This document shows, piece by piece, positions 36,933-46,226 of a DNA stretch of 63,558 bases (position 1 is its first letter; the number at the start of each line of letters is the position of its first letter). Source of the DNA: a bacterium (GTDB lineage: Bacteria; Zhuqueibacterota; QNDG01; JAGLOF01); contig JAFGRY010000034.1 of assembly GCA_016934955.1 (NCBI GenBank), positions 1-63,558 on the forward strand, written 5' to 3'. The notes beneath the pieces are model-generated. The model was not told where the DNA came from. It made no database searches and was given only the letters and a program-made list of their open reading frames with translations. The position numbers and the translations under genes were made by a program.

Positions 36933-38057
36933 ATGACTGACAGCGACGACGCGATTCATCCCGAAACCGGCGATCTGAACATGATCGGCACTTCCGAGCC
37001 GTTCATGCGCATGATGGCCGCCATCCGCCAGGTGGCGCCCACCGGCATCGGCGTGCTCGTGACCGGAGAAAGCGGCACGGGCAAGGAAATGGTCGCCAGG
37101 GCCATCCATCTGCTCAGCACCCGCCGCGACGCTCCGCTTCTCACCGTCAATTGCGGCGCCATTCCCGAAGGCATTCTCGAAAGCGAACTCTTCGGCCACG
37201 AAAAGGGCTCGTTCACCGGAGCCGCCGACATGCGAAAAGGATATTTTGAATCGGCCGACGGCGGCACCCTCTTCCTCGACGAAATCGGCGAAATGCCGCT
37301 CAACACCCAGGTGAAGCTGCTCCGTGTTCTGGAAACGGGTGAGTTTCTGCGGGTGGGCGGATCACGGGCGATCAGATCGGACGTACGGGTCATCGCCGCC
37401 ACCAACCGCGATCTCACGGACGCAGTTGCCAGGGGACGCTTTCGCAAGGATCTCTTTTACCGGCTGAACGCGGTCACGATCACCGTGCCGCCCCTTCGCC
37501 AGCGCCGGGAAGACATCCCGCTGCTGGTGCGGCATTTCGCCAAGGAAACCTGCAGGCAGAACAATATCGATTTCGACGGATTTTCCGAGGAAGCGATCCA
37601 TGAGCTGCAGGAATACCACTGGCCGGGAAATATCAGGGAACTGCGCAATCTCGTCGACAGGATCATCGTACTCGAACGGGGCCGGTACATCACCCTGCCG
37701 CTTCTGGAACGGCACATTCAGCGAAACACCGAGACTGCCAGAAATCTGCCGGTCATCATCAACCGCACCAGCGAAGAGGCCGAACGGGAACTGATCTATC
37801 GCGCCCTCATCGACCTGCGGATGGCCGTTGAAGACATTCGGACGCTCCTCACCTCGCGCACGGCCATCGTTCAGCCCGGAGAGGCCGGGCCGGGCCATGA
37901 CCGGGAGCATGATACCTTAGACCTGGAAAGCATTGAAAAGGACGTGATCAGAAAAGCGCTCTCCCGGTACGCCGGCAACCGGCGCAAGGCCGCGGAAGCA
38001 CTGGGGATCGGAGTTCGGACACTCTACCGGAAACTCAGGGAGTATGACATTGAATAA
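36933..38057 (+). CDS. Receiver-less sigma-54 activator
   Basis: 374 residues. AAA+ domain starts almost at the N-terminus: Walker A GESGTGKE (45-52), sigma-54 loop GSFTGA (92-97), Walker [11 protein letters not shown] (112-121), WPGNIRELRNLVDR, then a Fis-type helix-turn-helix (NRRKAAEALGIGVRTLYRK). No receiver, PAS or GAF domain, so it resembles PspF-type activators that are regulated by a partner protein or by expression. It overlaps lptE by 14 bp and sits in an operon of envelope genes. The target promoters are not evident. Confidence 0.92.
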   Translation: MTDSDDAIHPETGDLNMIGTSEPFMRMMAAIRQVAPTGIGVLVTGESGTGKEMVARAIHLLSTRRDAPLLTVNCGAIPEGILESELFGHEKGSFTGAADMRKGYFESADGGTLFLDEIGEMPLNTQVKLLRVLETGEFLRVGGSRAIRSDVRVIAATNRDLTDAVARGRFRKDLFYRLNAVTITVPPLRQRREDIPLLVRHFAKETCRQNNIDFDGFSEEAIHELQEYHWPGNIRELRNLVDRIIVLERGRYITLPLLERHIQRNTETARNLPVIINRTSEEAERELIYRALIDLRMAVEDIRTLLTSRTAIVQPGEAGPGHDREHDTLDLESIEKDVIRKALSRYAGNRRKAAEALGIGVRTLYRKLREYDIE

Positions 38058-38544
38058 ACCATATCCGCTTACGGCCGCCGTCGCGGCGGCGCTCCTGCTT
38101 TCCGGGTGCTGGTATTACTCTTTTTCCGGATCGACGCTGCCGCCCCATATCGACTCGGTCGCCGTGCCGCTCTTTACCGACACATCCGCGGAATTCGGCA
38201 TCGACCAGCAGCTCACCGACAAAGTAATCGAGGTGATCAGCACGGACAACACGCTCAGAATCGAGGGAGCGGGACGCGCCGCCTCCATCATCAAGGGCTC
38301 CATCACCCGCATCACCGACCGCCCCGACACCTACGACCAGGCAGAAAACGCCTCAGCCTTCCGAGTCACCATCACCATCCACGTCTTGTACGAGGACGTG
38401 AAAAAAAACATCACTCTCTGGGAAGAAGATTTCACCCAGTGGGGCAGGTACGACAATGCCTCCATCAGCAGGGAGAGCGGTATCAGTGAGGCGGTGGAGA
38501 AGCTGGCCGAAGAGATCCTCAACAAAACCGTCTCCGGCTGGTAA
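38044..38544 (+). CDS. lptE: LPS-assembly lipoprotein LptE
   Basis: 166 residues. Signal peptide with lipobox LLSGC, then YSFSGSTLPPHIDSVAVPLF, the family's start, followed by an alternating beta/alpha fold. LptE plugs LptD and helps insert lipopolysaccharide in the outer membrane. It overlaps the activator gene upstream by 14 bp. It confirms a Gram-negative envelope. Confidence 0.88.
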   Translation: MTLNKPYPLTAAVAAALLLSGCWYYSFSGSTLPPHIDSVAVPLFTDTSAEFGIDQQLTDKVIEVISTDNTLRIEGAGRAASIIKGSITRITDRPDTYDQAENASAFRVTITIHVLYEDVKKNITLWEEDFTQWGRYDNASISRESGISEAVEKLAEEILNKTVSGW

Positions 38545-38633
38545 GGCGGGAAAAACACCTTGATTGTTGTACACCGGATAATTATATTCAACTATACCGC
38601 AATCGAAGGCTGACAGGGGGACCGATCCGGACC

Positions 38634-40253
38634 ATGACACTGCTGAGCAATCTGGAAAAGCGCATCCAGAAAAACCCCAAATCACTGCTTTTCGCGCATA
38701 TCGCCGATATATACCTGAAAGAGGGCAGGACGGATGAGGCCGTCGCCCTCTGCGAGCAGGGCATCAAGTATCATCCCTCCTATACCACCGGTCACTACAT
38801 TCTCGGCAAGGCGTTCCTCTCCCAGGGTGACACGGACAGGGCCGAGGCGGAATTCAAGGCCGTCCTCTCCCACGACCGGGGTTTTCTTACCGCGCATAAA
38901 TATCTCGGTGATATCATGGCCCGGTCCGGCTGGGAAAACAAGGCGGCCATTCACTACCGCGACCTTCTGCGCATCGATCCCCTGGAGCAGGAAGCCAGGG
39001 CCATGCTCAAGAGTTTTTCCATCGAAGAGCCCTTTCAGGAAACCGGCTTTCACGAGACCGTTCCCAGCCGTCCCGAAGAGGAGCTGCGGCTTGACGAAAA
39101 AACGACCGGCATCCGCCGTAAAGACTGGGAAGAGGAGTTTGAGGAGCTGTTTAAAGGAGATACCAACAGCGGCGGCGGGACAGTCGGCCCGGAAACAGGG
39201 GAGGAAACGGTTCTGTTTGAAGCCGGCAATGACCCGGAACCATCCCCGGCCGGAACCGGGGAAGAGCCGGAGGAGTTCATCGATCTCTCGGTGTTCGATG
39301 ACTCCCCGCCGGCAAGCGGGAGCACGGCCGAACCGGACACCGGCACCGAGGGCGGTCTTTCCGGAGAAAGCGGCGGGACGTCGGAAACAGAAGAGCCGCC
39401 CGCTGAAACCAGTGACAGCCTGCTGCTGGATGTGAGCCTGGACGATCTGGAAGCGTTCGCTCCGGCCGGTGATCGATCCTCCGGCGACAAAAAGGCGAAC
39501 AGATTCGAGAGCCCGAAACCCGGCGTGCCGGCCGGCACATTCGACGACCTCGACCTTTCGGCATTTGAAAAAATAGACGAGATGTTTTCCCGGGAAGAGA
39601 CGGTACCGGAAAACGCCGCCCCCTCCCCGGATTCGGGCACGTCCCTGCTGGACGTGGAGACGGGATCCACGAGCGCCCCCGGCCATGACGAAGCGGCCCG
39701 GGACGGCGGCCCGGCTCCGGACACGGATACTTCCGATGACTCGCCTTTCCCCGCCGACTGGATGGAAACGGAACACGAATCCGGCTTCGGCATCACCGGC
39801 GAACCCGCGGAAGCGCTGCGTCAGGACGGTCTGCCCGATGAAGCACCGGAAGGCCTCATCCTCGACATCCCCGAACCGGGTGCGGATATCGCGCCGGAAG
39901 CGGCGTTTACTGAACCCGCCGGCGGGGAGAGTGACCCGGTCGCCGGGTTCACGTTCGGCCTGCCGGAAGAGGATGAACCGCCGCCTTCCCCGCTCTCTGT
40001 GCCCGAACCTGACGTGACGCCTGAACCGGAGCCCGAGCCGGAACCGGAACCGAAGCCCGAACCTGAGCAGGACCGGAAATCAGGCAGCGCACCCAGGATC
40101 GTCAGTCCCACCCTGGGTGAAATATACGCGGCCCAGGGGCAGTACGCCAAGGCCCGGAAAGTATTTGAACAGCTCTTTGAGATGCACCCCGACAATGAGC
40201 AGTACAGGCAGAAAATCGAAGAGATGAGAAAAAAAGCCCAGGAAAACAGCTGA
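38634..40253 (+). CDS. TPR protein with a long acidic disordered middle
   Basis: 539 residues, no signal peptide. Residues about 1-125 are three or four TPR repeats (AHIADIYLKEGRTDEAVALC, GHYILGKAFLSQGDTDRAEA, AHKYLGDIMARSGWENKAAI). Residues about 130-480 are acidic, Pro/Glu/Gly/Ser-rich and disordered, with repeated short motifs of the DLSVFDDS/DLSAFEKIDE kind and a PEPEPEPEP run. A final TPR (LGEIYAAQGQYAKARKVFEQ) closes the protein. Probably a scaffold; its position after lptE and before a glycosyltransferase hints at envelope assembly, but no function is known. Confidence 0.8.
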   Translation: MTLLSNLEKRIQKNPKSLLFAHIADIYLKEGRTDEAVALCEQGIKYHPSYTTGHYILGKAFLSQGDTDRAEAEFKAVLSHDRGFLTAHKYLGDIMARSGWENKAAIHYRDLLRIDPLEQEARAMLKSFSIEEPFQETGFHETVPSRPEEELRLDEKTTGIRRKDWEEEFEELFKGDTNSGGGTVGPETGEETVLFEAGNDPEPSPAGTGEEPEEFIDLSVFDDSPPASGSTAEPDTGTEGGLSGESGGTSETEEPPAETSDSLLLDVSLDDLEAFAPAGDRSSGDKKANRFESPKPGVPAGTFDDLDLSAFEKIDEMFSREETVPENAAPSPDSGTSLLDVETGSTSAPGHDEAARDGGPAPDTDTSDDSPFPADWMETEHESGFGITGEPAEALRQDGLPDEAPEGLILDIPEPGADIAPEAAFTEPAGGESDPVAGFTFGLPEEDEPPPSPLSVPEPDVTPEPEPEPEPEPKPEPEQDRKSGSAPRIVSPTLGEIYAAQGQYAKARKVFEQLFEMHPDNEQYRQKIEEMRKKAQENS

Positions 40254-40259
40254 CCTTCC

Positions 40260-41156
40260 ATGCGCGCGCCCGTTTTATCCGTCATTATCGTCACCTACAA
40301 CAGTGAAGCGGTAATTATTTCCTGCCTCGATTCCCTGCACGCATCCGCTCCGGATGCCGAAGTCATCATCATCGACAATCATTCAACCGACGCCACCGCG
40401 GCCCGTATCGAGGCGTATATCCGTGAGCGCCCTGCGGCGGCCCTCACCCTGATCCGCAGCCCGCGCAACTGCGGCTTCGCCCGGGCGGTCAACATCGGTC
40501 TGACACGGGCAAAAGGAGAGGCCGTCATGCTGCTGGGACCGGATGTCCGCCTCTTCCCCGGCACGACCGGCCGTCTGATGCGCTGTCTGACCGATGATGA
40601 ACGGGTCGGCATCGCCGCTCCCCGGCTCATCGACGAGCACGGGCACACCAGACCGTCGGTCAGAAAGCCGCCCGGATTCAGCGACCTCTGGCTGGAACTC
40701 AGCGGTCTGCCCCGGCTTCTCCCCGGCCGCATTACCGCAGCCTGGAAAGCGCCCGGATTCGATTACTCCCGATCGGGACCCGCCCGGCAGCCGGAAGCGT
40801 CCTGCCTGCTCTGCAGGATGACCGCGGTAGCACAGGTCGGGCCCATGGATGTCAGGTTTACCATGTTCTTCAACGATGTCGACTGGTGCAGACGCTTTCG
40901 GGAAAATGGATGGTCCATCCACTACTGTCATGATGCGCCGGCGTTCCATGCCGGGGGTCATGCCGTCTATCAGCACCGCATACCGATGATCTGGAAATCG
41001 CATCAGGCATTTTACCGCTACCTGAAAAAATACACTCACTCCCGTTCGGGCCGCATCGCCGTCGCCGCCGCGGGTCTGAGCCTCGTTATTGCCGCCGCCG
41101 TCAGGTCGCTTCTCCGGAGCATGCTCTTCAGAAAAAAAAAACCGGTTCATATGTAA
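40260..41156 (+). CDS. Family 2 glycosyltransferase
   Basis: 298 residues. GT-A fold with LSVIIVTYNSEAVIISCLDS, the DxD-like region LLGPDVRLFPG, and a downstream MFFNDVDWCRRFRENGW block as in rhamnosyltransferases of the WbbL type. One hydrophobic C-terminal segment near 270 may anchor it to the membrane. Likely adds a sugar to a cell-surface glycan. Six bases after the TPR gene. Confidence 0.88.
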   Translation: MRAPVLSVIIVTYNSEAVIISCLDSLHASAPDAEVIIIDNHSTDATAARIEAYIRERPAAALTLIRSPRNCGFARAVNIGLTRAKGEAVMLLGPDVRLFPGTTGRLMRCLTDDERVGIAAPRLIDEHGHTRPSVRKPPGFSDLWLELSGLPRLLPGRITAAWKAPGFDYSRSGPARQPEASCLLCRMTAVAQVGPMDVRFTMFFNDVDWCRRFRENGWSIHYCHDAPAFHAGGHAVYQHRIPMIWKSHQAFYRYLKKYTHSRSGRIAVAAAGLSLVIAAAVRSLLRSMLFRKKKPVHM

Positions 41157-41232
41157 CATACCGACGGTAAATCCGTCTATTAATAGACACCCAAAACGCA
41201 CTGTTACCTATAAACTGAACACAGGTGATACC

Positions 41233-43212
41233 ATGAAACGAACCATTGTTGCAACCGTAGCGGGAATTGCGCTCCTCTTCCGGCCGCTCATCGGGCAGAT
41301 CATATTTGAACAGCCGCTGAGCCCCCGGAACGCTAACTACCGGATGGAGATCCTCCTCGACACGGAGAAGAAACAGATCAGGGGGAATGAGATCCTGACC
41401 TGGAGGAACATCAGCACCGTTGCCGCCCGGGAACTGCAGTTTCACCTCTACATGAACGCGTTTAAAAACAACCAATCCACCCATATTAGCGAATCAGGCG
41501 GCAGCGGCGGCAAGCTCAGGACCAAAAAAGCCTGGGGATGGACCGATATCGATGCCGTCAGGATCGTGGACGGGCCCGATCTGACACCCGCCCTCTCCTT
41601 CATCCGGCCGGATGATGACAATGAGCAGGATCAGACGGTGGTCAGCATCCGGCTTCCCCGGGCCGTGCCCCCGGGAGGCGAAATCAGTGTTTCCATCGAC
41701 TTTACCACGCAGCTGCCGATCGTATTCAGAAGAAACGGGTACGCCGCCGATAACTTCTTTTTCGCCGCGCAGTGGTTCCCGAAAATCGGGGTGCTCGAAA
41801 ACGACGGCTGGAACTGCCACCAGTTTCACTCCAGCACCGAATTCTTCGCCGATTACGGTGTCTACGACGTTACGCTGACGCTGCCCAGGGAGATGGTGGT
41901 GGGGTCGACCGGCGTACCGCTGGAAACCATCGAACACGATTCGCTGAAGACGCTTCACATCAGGGCGGAAGACGTGCACGATTTCGCCTGGACCGCCTGG
42001 CCCGGTTACCTGGTCGCCGAAACGGAGCACAACGGAGTCACCATCATTCACCTCTATGAAAAGGACCACGCCTCCACGGTCGAAAGAACACTGAACGCGA
42101 TGAAGATGACCATGGATTATATGGAGAACTGGGTCGGCGAGTATCCCTATCCGCGGGTGACGGTGGTGCATCCGCCCACCCAGGCGATGGAAGTGGGCGG
42201 CATGGAGTATCCCATGTTCATTACGGGCGGATCGTTCTGGCATATGCCGGAAGGAATTAAGGCGCCGGAAATGGTCACGGTCCACGAGTTCGGCCACAAC
42301 TGGTTCTACCACATGATCGGCAACAATGAGTTCGAGGAGGCCTGGCTGGATGAAGGAATCAACAGCTACGCGGAAATGCGGATGATGACGGAATTCTACG
42401 GGGAGCACACCAGCATGTTCGACATCCCCGGATTCCAGATGGGCGAGATCGCGATGCAGCGCCAGAACTACATCAAGGTGCCCAGGTGGGACCGCACCCT
42501 TCGCCCCGCCTGGACCTATATCGGCGGCAATTACGCGACCTTTTCATACGGGAAACCGGCATTGATGCTTGTCACCCTCGAGAACTATCTCACCAGACCG
42601 GTGATGGACAGGGTAATGCGGACGTTCTTCCAGCGCTGGAAATTCAGGCATCCCTCAAGTGAAGATTTCATCGCAGTTGTCAACGAAGTGACCGGTGAAG
42701 ACTATAACTGGTTCTTCGATCAGCTGCTCAAGGGCAGCGGCGACCTCGATTACCGGGTCGCCTCCGTCTGGACGGGCAAGGGCGTGACACCCGCCGGGCT
42801 GTTCGACTCGGACAGCGGCAAGGTGCTCCTCCCGGTAAAAACGTCGGAACCCGACAGCAGCGGCGCGGGGACCGAAGCATCGGAGGAGGCGGCGGAGATG
42901 TTCAAATCGACGGTGCGGATCAACAGGGCGGGCGAGGTAATCATTCCGGTGGATGTGCTGCTCGTATTCGAGAACGGAGACAGCCTCACCTACACCTGGG
43001 ATGGTGCCGAGCGCTGGCAGCGGTACCGGGTCGAGTATCCCTCGAAACTCGCCTGGGCATCGGTCGATCCGGAACGGAAACTGGTGCTGGACAAGAATTT
43101 CTCCAACAACAGCATGGCAGTCACACAGCGGAAGGCTCCGGTCAATTACATCACTGCCCGATTCATCATGTTTTTTGAAACCGCCCTCCAGATTCTCGGA
43201 TTCATGGGCTAA
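41233..43212 (+). CDS. Secreted M1-family metallopeptidase
   Basis: 659 residues from the ATG at 41233, which opens a signal peptide (TVAGIALLFRPLIGQ). Zinc aminopeptidase of the gluzincin clan: HEFGHNWFYHMIGN with the zinc histidines near 349-353 and the third ligand in EEAWLDEGINSYAE, preceded by the exopeptidase-type motif GGMEYP (usual GAMEN). N-terminal beta domain as in aminopeptidase N. Likely periplasmic peptide degradation. The C-terminal ARM-type helical domain of larger M1 enzymes is replaced by a shorter beta-rich part. Confidence 0.92.
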   Translation: MKRTIVATVAGIALLFRPLIGQIIFEQPLSPRNANYRMEILLDTEKKQIRGNEILTWRNISTVAARELQFHLYMNAFKNNQSTHISESGGSGGKLRTKKAWGWTDIDAVRIVDGPDLTPALSFIRPDDDNEQDQTVVSIRLPRAVPPGGEISVSIDFTTQLPIVFRRNGYAADNFFFAAQWFPKIGVLENDGWNCHQFHSSTEFFADYGVYDVTLTLPREMVVGSTGVPLETIEHDSLKTLHIRAEDVHDFAWTAWPGYLVAETEHNGVTIIHLYEKDHASTVERTLNAMKMTMDYMENWVGEYPYPRVTVVHPPTQAMEVGGMEYPMFITGGSFWHMPEGIKAPEMVTVHEFGHNWFYHMIGNNEFEEAWLDEGINSYAEMRMMTEFYGEHTSMFDIPGFQMGEIAMQRQNYIKVPRWDRTLRPAWTYIGGNYATFSYGKPALMLVTLENYLTRPVMDRVMRTFFQRWKFRHPSSEDFIAVVNEVTGEDYNWFFDQLLKGSGDLDYRVASVWTGKGVTPAGLFDSDSGKVLLPVKTSEPDSSGAGTEASEEAAEMFKSTVRINRAGEVIIPVDVLLVFENGDSLTYTWDGAERWQRYRVEYPSKLAWASVDPERKLVLDKNFSNNSMAVTQRKAPVNYITARFIMFFETALQILGFMG

Positions 43213-43230
43213 GCGAAAGGAGTACGTGCC

Positions 43231-44085
43231 GTGAAAGTTATAAACGCATTCAGAACAGGGCTCTCCGGCGTCCTGGGACAAAAAGCGATGTGGTTCATCT
43301 TCTACGCGGTCCAGTTCGCGTTCGCCTGGATTCTGGTCCAGCCGATAGAGAAAAACCTCACCGAGCTGATCGGCTGGAGCATGGCCGGTGACGAGATACT
43401 GGCGGGAAACGGCGCCAATATCCTTTTTGAATTCATGGCCCACAAACAGGCCGCCATCATCGCATGGTCCTCGCTCTTCGTTCCGGCGGCGATCCTGTTC
43501 ATTCTCGTGACCATCTTCCTGAAAGCCGGGGCCGTGTCATTGTTCGTCAAAAGAGAGTCATTCACCGCGGCTGAATTCTTCAAGTCCGCCGGCCTCTATT
43601 TCTGGCGGTTTTTCCGCCTGTTTCTTTTCTCCCTGGCCTTCTTCGCCGTTTCGATCCTGATCTACATGCTGCTGAACAGCCTCCTGAAATCCCTCGCCGG
43701 TGACAGCGAACGGCTGAGAGTCATGTTAACGATCGTTGGATTCGCGATTCTCGGATTCCTCTTCCTGCTGGTGAGAATGGTGTTCGATTACGCGAAAATC
43801 ATGGCCGTCGCTTCCGGGAGCGGGAAAATGGTCCGGACGTCACTTGCCGCCTGGCGGTTCGTTCTCAGACACCCGGGGAAAACGCTGGGTCTGTTCTATC
43901 TTGTCGGGATCGCGGGGCTGCTTCTCTGGGCGGTCTACTACGGTATCGGCGGTCTCATTCCGGCGGCCGGGTTCGGCATCACGATCATGTTCATCTGGCA
44001 GCAGCTGTTCGCTTTTTCCCGTACCGGGATCGTTCTCTGGCAGCTCGCCTCCCAGAGCGCCCTGTACGGAGAAATGCACCGCTGA
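43231..44085 (+). CDS. Polytopic membrane protein of unknown function
   Basis: 284 residues with about six hydrophobic helices (for example VPAAILFILVTIFLKAGAV, FFRLFLFSLAFFAVSILIY, MLTIVGFAILGFLFLLVRMV). Starts at GTG 43231 with AAAGGAG upstream, 18 bp after the M1 peptidase gene. No family recognised. The layout resembles uncharacterised integral membrane proteins with paired helical repeats. Ends before a terminator. Confidence 0.75.
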   Translation: MKVINAFRTGLSGVLGQKAMWFIFYAVQFAFAWILVQPIEKNLTELIGWSMAGDEILAGNGANILFEFMAHKQAAIIAWSSLFVPAAILFILVTIFLKAGAVSLFVKRESFTAAEFFKSAGLYFWRFFRLFLFSLAFFAVSILIYMLLNSLLKSLAGDSERLRVMLTIVGFAILGFLFLLVRMVFDYAKIMAVASGSGKMVRTSLAAWRFVLRHPGKTLGLFYLVGIAGLLLWAVYYGIGGLIPAAGFGITIMFIWQQLFAFSRTGIVLWQLASQSALYGEMHR

Positions 44086-44109
44086 TGTCAGATACTGCGG
44101 GGCTGATAA

Positions 44110-44139
44110 TAAAAAAGAGCCGGGGCATGCCCCGGCTCT
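44110..44139 (-). terminator. Terminator after etfA, usable from both sides
   Basis: A 10-bp perfect stem AGAGCCGGGG-CATG-CCCCGGCTCT (44116-44139). On the minus strand it runs directly into T6 and ends the etf operon. On the plus strand the tail is only TCTT, so it is weaker for the membrane-protein gene. Confidence 0.87.
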
Positions 44140-44166
44140 TCTGCATTGCGTTCCGATGTGCTTCGT

Positions 44167-45360
44167 TCAGCCTTTTTTCAACCTCTCGATAAGCAGCGGA
44201 ATGATCTCGAAAAGATCACCGACGAGGCCGTAATCCGCCGCCTTGAAGATCGGCGCCTGGGGATCCTTGTTGATGGCGATGATCGTATCCGAGGACGACA
44301 TGCCGACGAGATGCTGAATAGCGCCCGAGATACCGGCGGTGATATAGACTTTCGGCTTCACGGTTTTCCCCGTCTGCCCCACCTGATGCGCGTAATTGAT
44401 CCAGCCGGCATCGACCGCGGCCCGGGACGCGCCCACGGCGCCGCCCAGTTCCCTGGCCAGGTCGGTGAGCAGGGCGAAATTCTCCGGCGTCTTGAGCCCC
44501 CTGCCTCCGGAAACGATAATGTCGGCTTCCGTGATGTTTGCCGTTTCCTCCTCCTCTTTGATGACCTCAAGGACCCTGGTTCTCGACATCAGATCATCCG
44601 GTGTCGGTTCGACCCTGATCAGCGTTCCCCCGGTGCGGCCGGGATCAACGGCTGCCTCGGCCATGACCTTGTGGCGCACGGTGGCCATCTGGGGCCGGTG
44701 GTGCTCGCAGAGAATGGTGGCCATGATATTGCCGCCGAACGCGGGCCTCGTCTGCAGCAGGTGGCCGGTCTCCTTGTCGATCTCGAGCCCCGTGCAGTCG
44801 GCGGTAAGTCCCGTTCCCAGTTCCGTCGCGGCCCGGGGAATAAGGGCCCGCCCCATGGCCGTGGCGCCGCAGAGAACGATTTCAGGTTTGTACCGCCGCA
44901 CGAGTCCCGCCAGTATCCGGGCGTAGGGTTCATCGTTGTAATCGGCGAGTGCGGGATCATCGGCGAGATACACATTGTCGGCGCCGCGCTGAAACAGTGC
45001 CGCGGCCAGCCCCTCGACCTGATACCCGATCAGTACGGCGGACAGTTCCGTGTTTCTGGCCCTGGCGAGCCGCTGCCCGGCCCCCAGCAGTTCATAGGCG
45101 ACCGACTGAATCTCACCGTCACGCTGTTCAGCGAAAATCCAGACGCCCCGGTACTCTTCCATCCCCTCGACAGCCTTGCGCTCGACGTTGATCTCGATGG
45201 AATCGAAGGGGCAGACGTCGACGCATGACCCGCAGAGGGTGCATTTATGCAGATCTATTTCCGCGATCTTGTCGACCACGGTGATCGCTTCATAGGGACA
45301 CGCCTTCACGCACAATCCGCATCCCGTACAGGTTTCCGTTATCACTTTTATTGCAGACAC
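44167..45360 (-). CDS. etfA: Electron transfer flavoprotein alpha subunit with N-terminal ferredoxin domain
   Basis: 397 residues. Residues 1-60 are a two-cluster ferredoxin (CTGCGLCVKACP and CTLCGSCVDVCP). The rest is EtfA, with the C-terminal FAD-binding block GQTGKTVKPKVYITAGISGA and AINKDPQAPIFKAADYG. Ferredoxin-fused EtfA occurs in anaerobes where EtfAB couples ferredoxin to acyl-CoA dehydrogenases, often by electron bifurcation. No acyl-CoA dehydrogenase is in this window, so the partner is elsewhere. Paired with etfB 35 bp upstream. Confidence 0.95.
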   Translation of the reverse strand: MSAIKVITETCTGCGLCVKACPYEAITVVDKIAEIDLHKCTLCGSCVDVCPFDSIEINVERKAVEGMEEYRGVWIFAEQRDGEIQSVAYELLGAGQRLARARNTELSAVLIGYQVEGLAAALFQRGADNVYLADDPALADYNDEPYARILAGLVRRYKPEIVLCGATAMGRALIPRAATELGTGLTADCTGLEIDKETGHLLQTRPAFGGNIMATILCEHHRPQMATVRHKVMAEAAVDPGRTGGTLIRVEPTPDDLMSRTRVLEVIKEEEETANITEADIIVSGGRGLKTPENFALLTDLARELGGAVGASRAAVDAGWINYAHQVGQTGKTVKPKVYITAGISGAIQHLVGMSSSDTIIAINKDPQAPIFKAADYGLVGDLFEIIPLLIERLKKG

Positions 45361-45395
45361 ACCTATCTCCTTATTGATTACAGTCAGCGGTTCGG

Positions 45396-46184
45396 TTACG
45401 AGAACAGCTGATTTTCCCGGACCTCTTTCATGAAGGCGTCGACAATGTCGGCGGCTTCACCGGTGAACACCTTGCCGCCGGTTTTGGCGGGGGGTGAAAA
45501 AATCTTGTGCACCCAGGTCGGCGATCCTTTCAGTCCCAGCCGCGCTTCCTCAACAGCGAGGTCGGCGGCGGTCCAGACCGGTATTTCAGCATTCTTGGCC
45601 GCCATTCTGCCCCGCAGCGAAGGCAGGCGGGGCGTATTGATGTCTTTTACGACACTGACAAGCGCGGGAAGCGACGATTCCACCACTTCCGCGCCGCTCT
45701 CGATCATCCGTTCAGCCACGAGTTTTTCCTCGCTGATTTCCCTGATCTTTCTCACGAATATGATCTGGGGGATACCGAGATGCACCGCGATACCGGGTCC
45801 CACCTGGGCGGTGTCACCGTCGATGGCCTGCTTGCCGCAGAGGATCAGATCCACCTGCCCGATCTTCTCGATGGCTTTTGCCAGCGTGTACGAGGTCGCC
45901 AGGGTATCCGCTCCCGCAAAGGCCCTGTCGGAAATCAGCAGGGTTCTGTCCACTCCCATGGAGACCGCCTCCCTGAGTATGGCTTCCGCCTGGGGAGGTC
46001 CCATGGTCACGGCCGTGACGGTCCCGCCCAGTTTTTCCCTGATCTGCAGCGCTTCCTCCAGCGCATAGGTATCGAAGGGATTGAGAATACTGGCCACTCC
46101 CTCCCTGATGAGCGTATTCGTCTCCGGATCGATCCTCACTTCCGCAGTGTCAGGAACCTGTTTGATACAGACAACAATATTCAT
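45396..46184 (-). CDS. etfB: Electron transfer flavoprotein beta subunit
   Basis: 262 residues, normal length. Binds the second flavin or AMP and the partner dehydrogenase. Typical blocks: MNIVVCIKQVPDTAEVRID, LNPFDTYALEEAL, LCGKQAIDGDTAQVGPGIA and LPALVSVVKDINTPRLPSL. The C-terminal GSPTWVHKIFSPP resembles EtfB of anaerobes. First gene of the etfBA pair. Confidence 0.96.
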   Translation of the reverse strand: MNIVVCIKQVPDTAEVRIDPETNTLIREGVASILNPFDTYALEEALQIREKLGGTVTAVTMGPPQAEAILREAVSMGVDRTLLISDRAFAGADTLATSYTLAKAIEKIGQVDLILCGKQAIDGDTAQVGPGIAVHLGIPQIIFVRKIREISEEKLVAERMIESGAEVVESSLPALVSVVKDINTPRLPSLRGRMAAKNAEIPVWTAADLAVEEARLGLKGSPTWVHKIFSPPAKTGGKVFTGEAADIVDAFMKEVRENQLFS

Positions 46185-46226
46185 ATTTCCCTCTTTCTCT
46201 ATACTGTGCTTCTATTGACACGCCGT

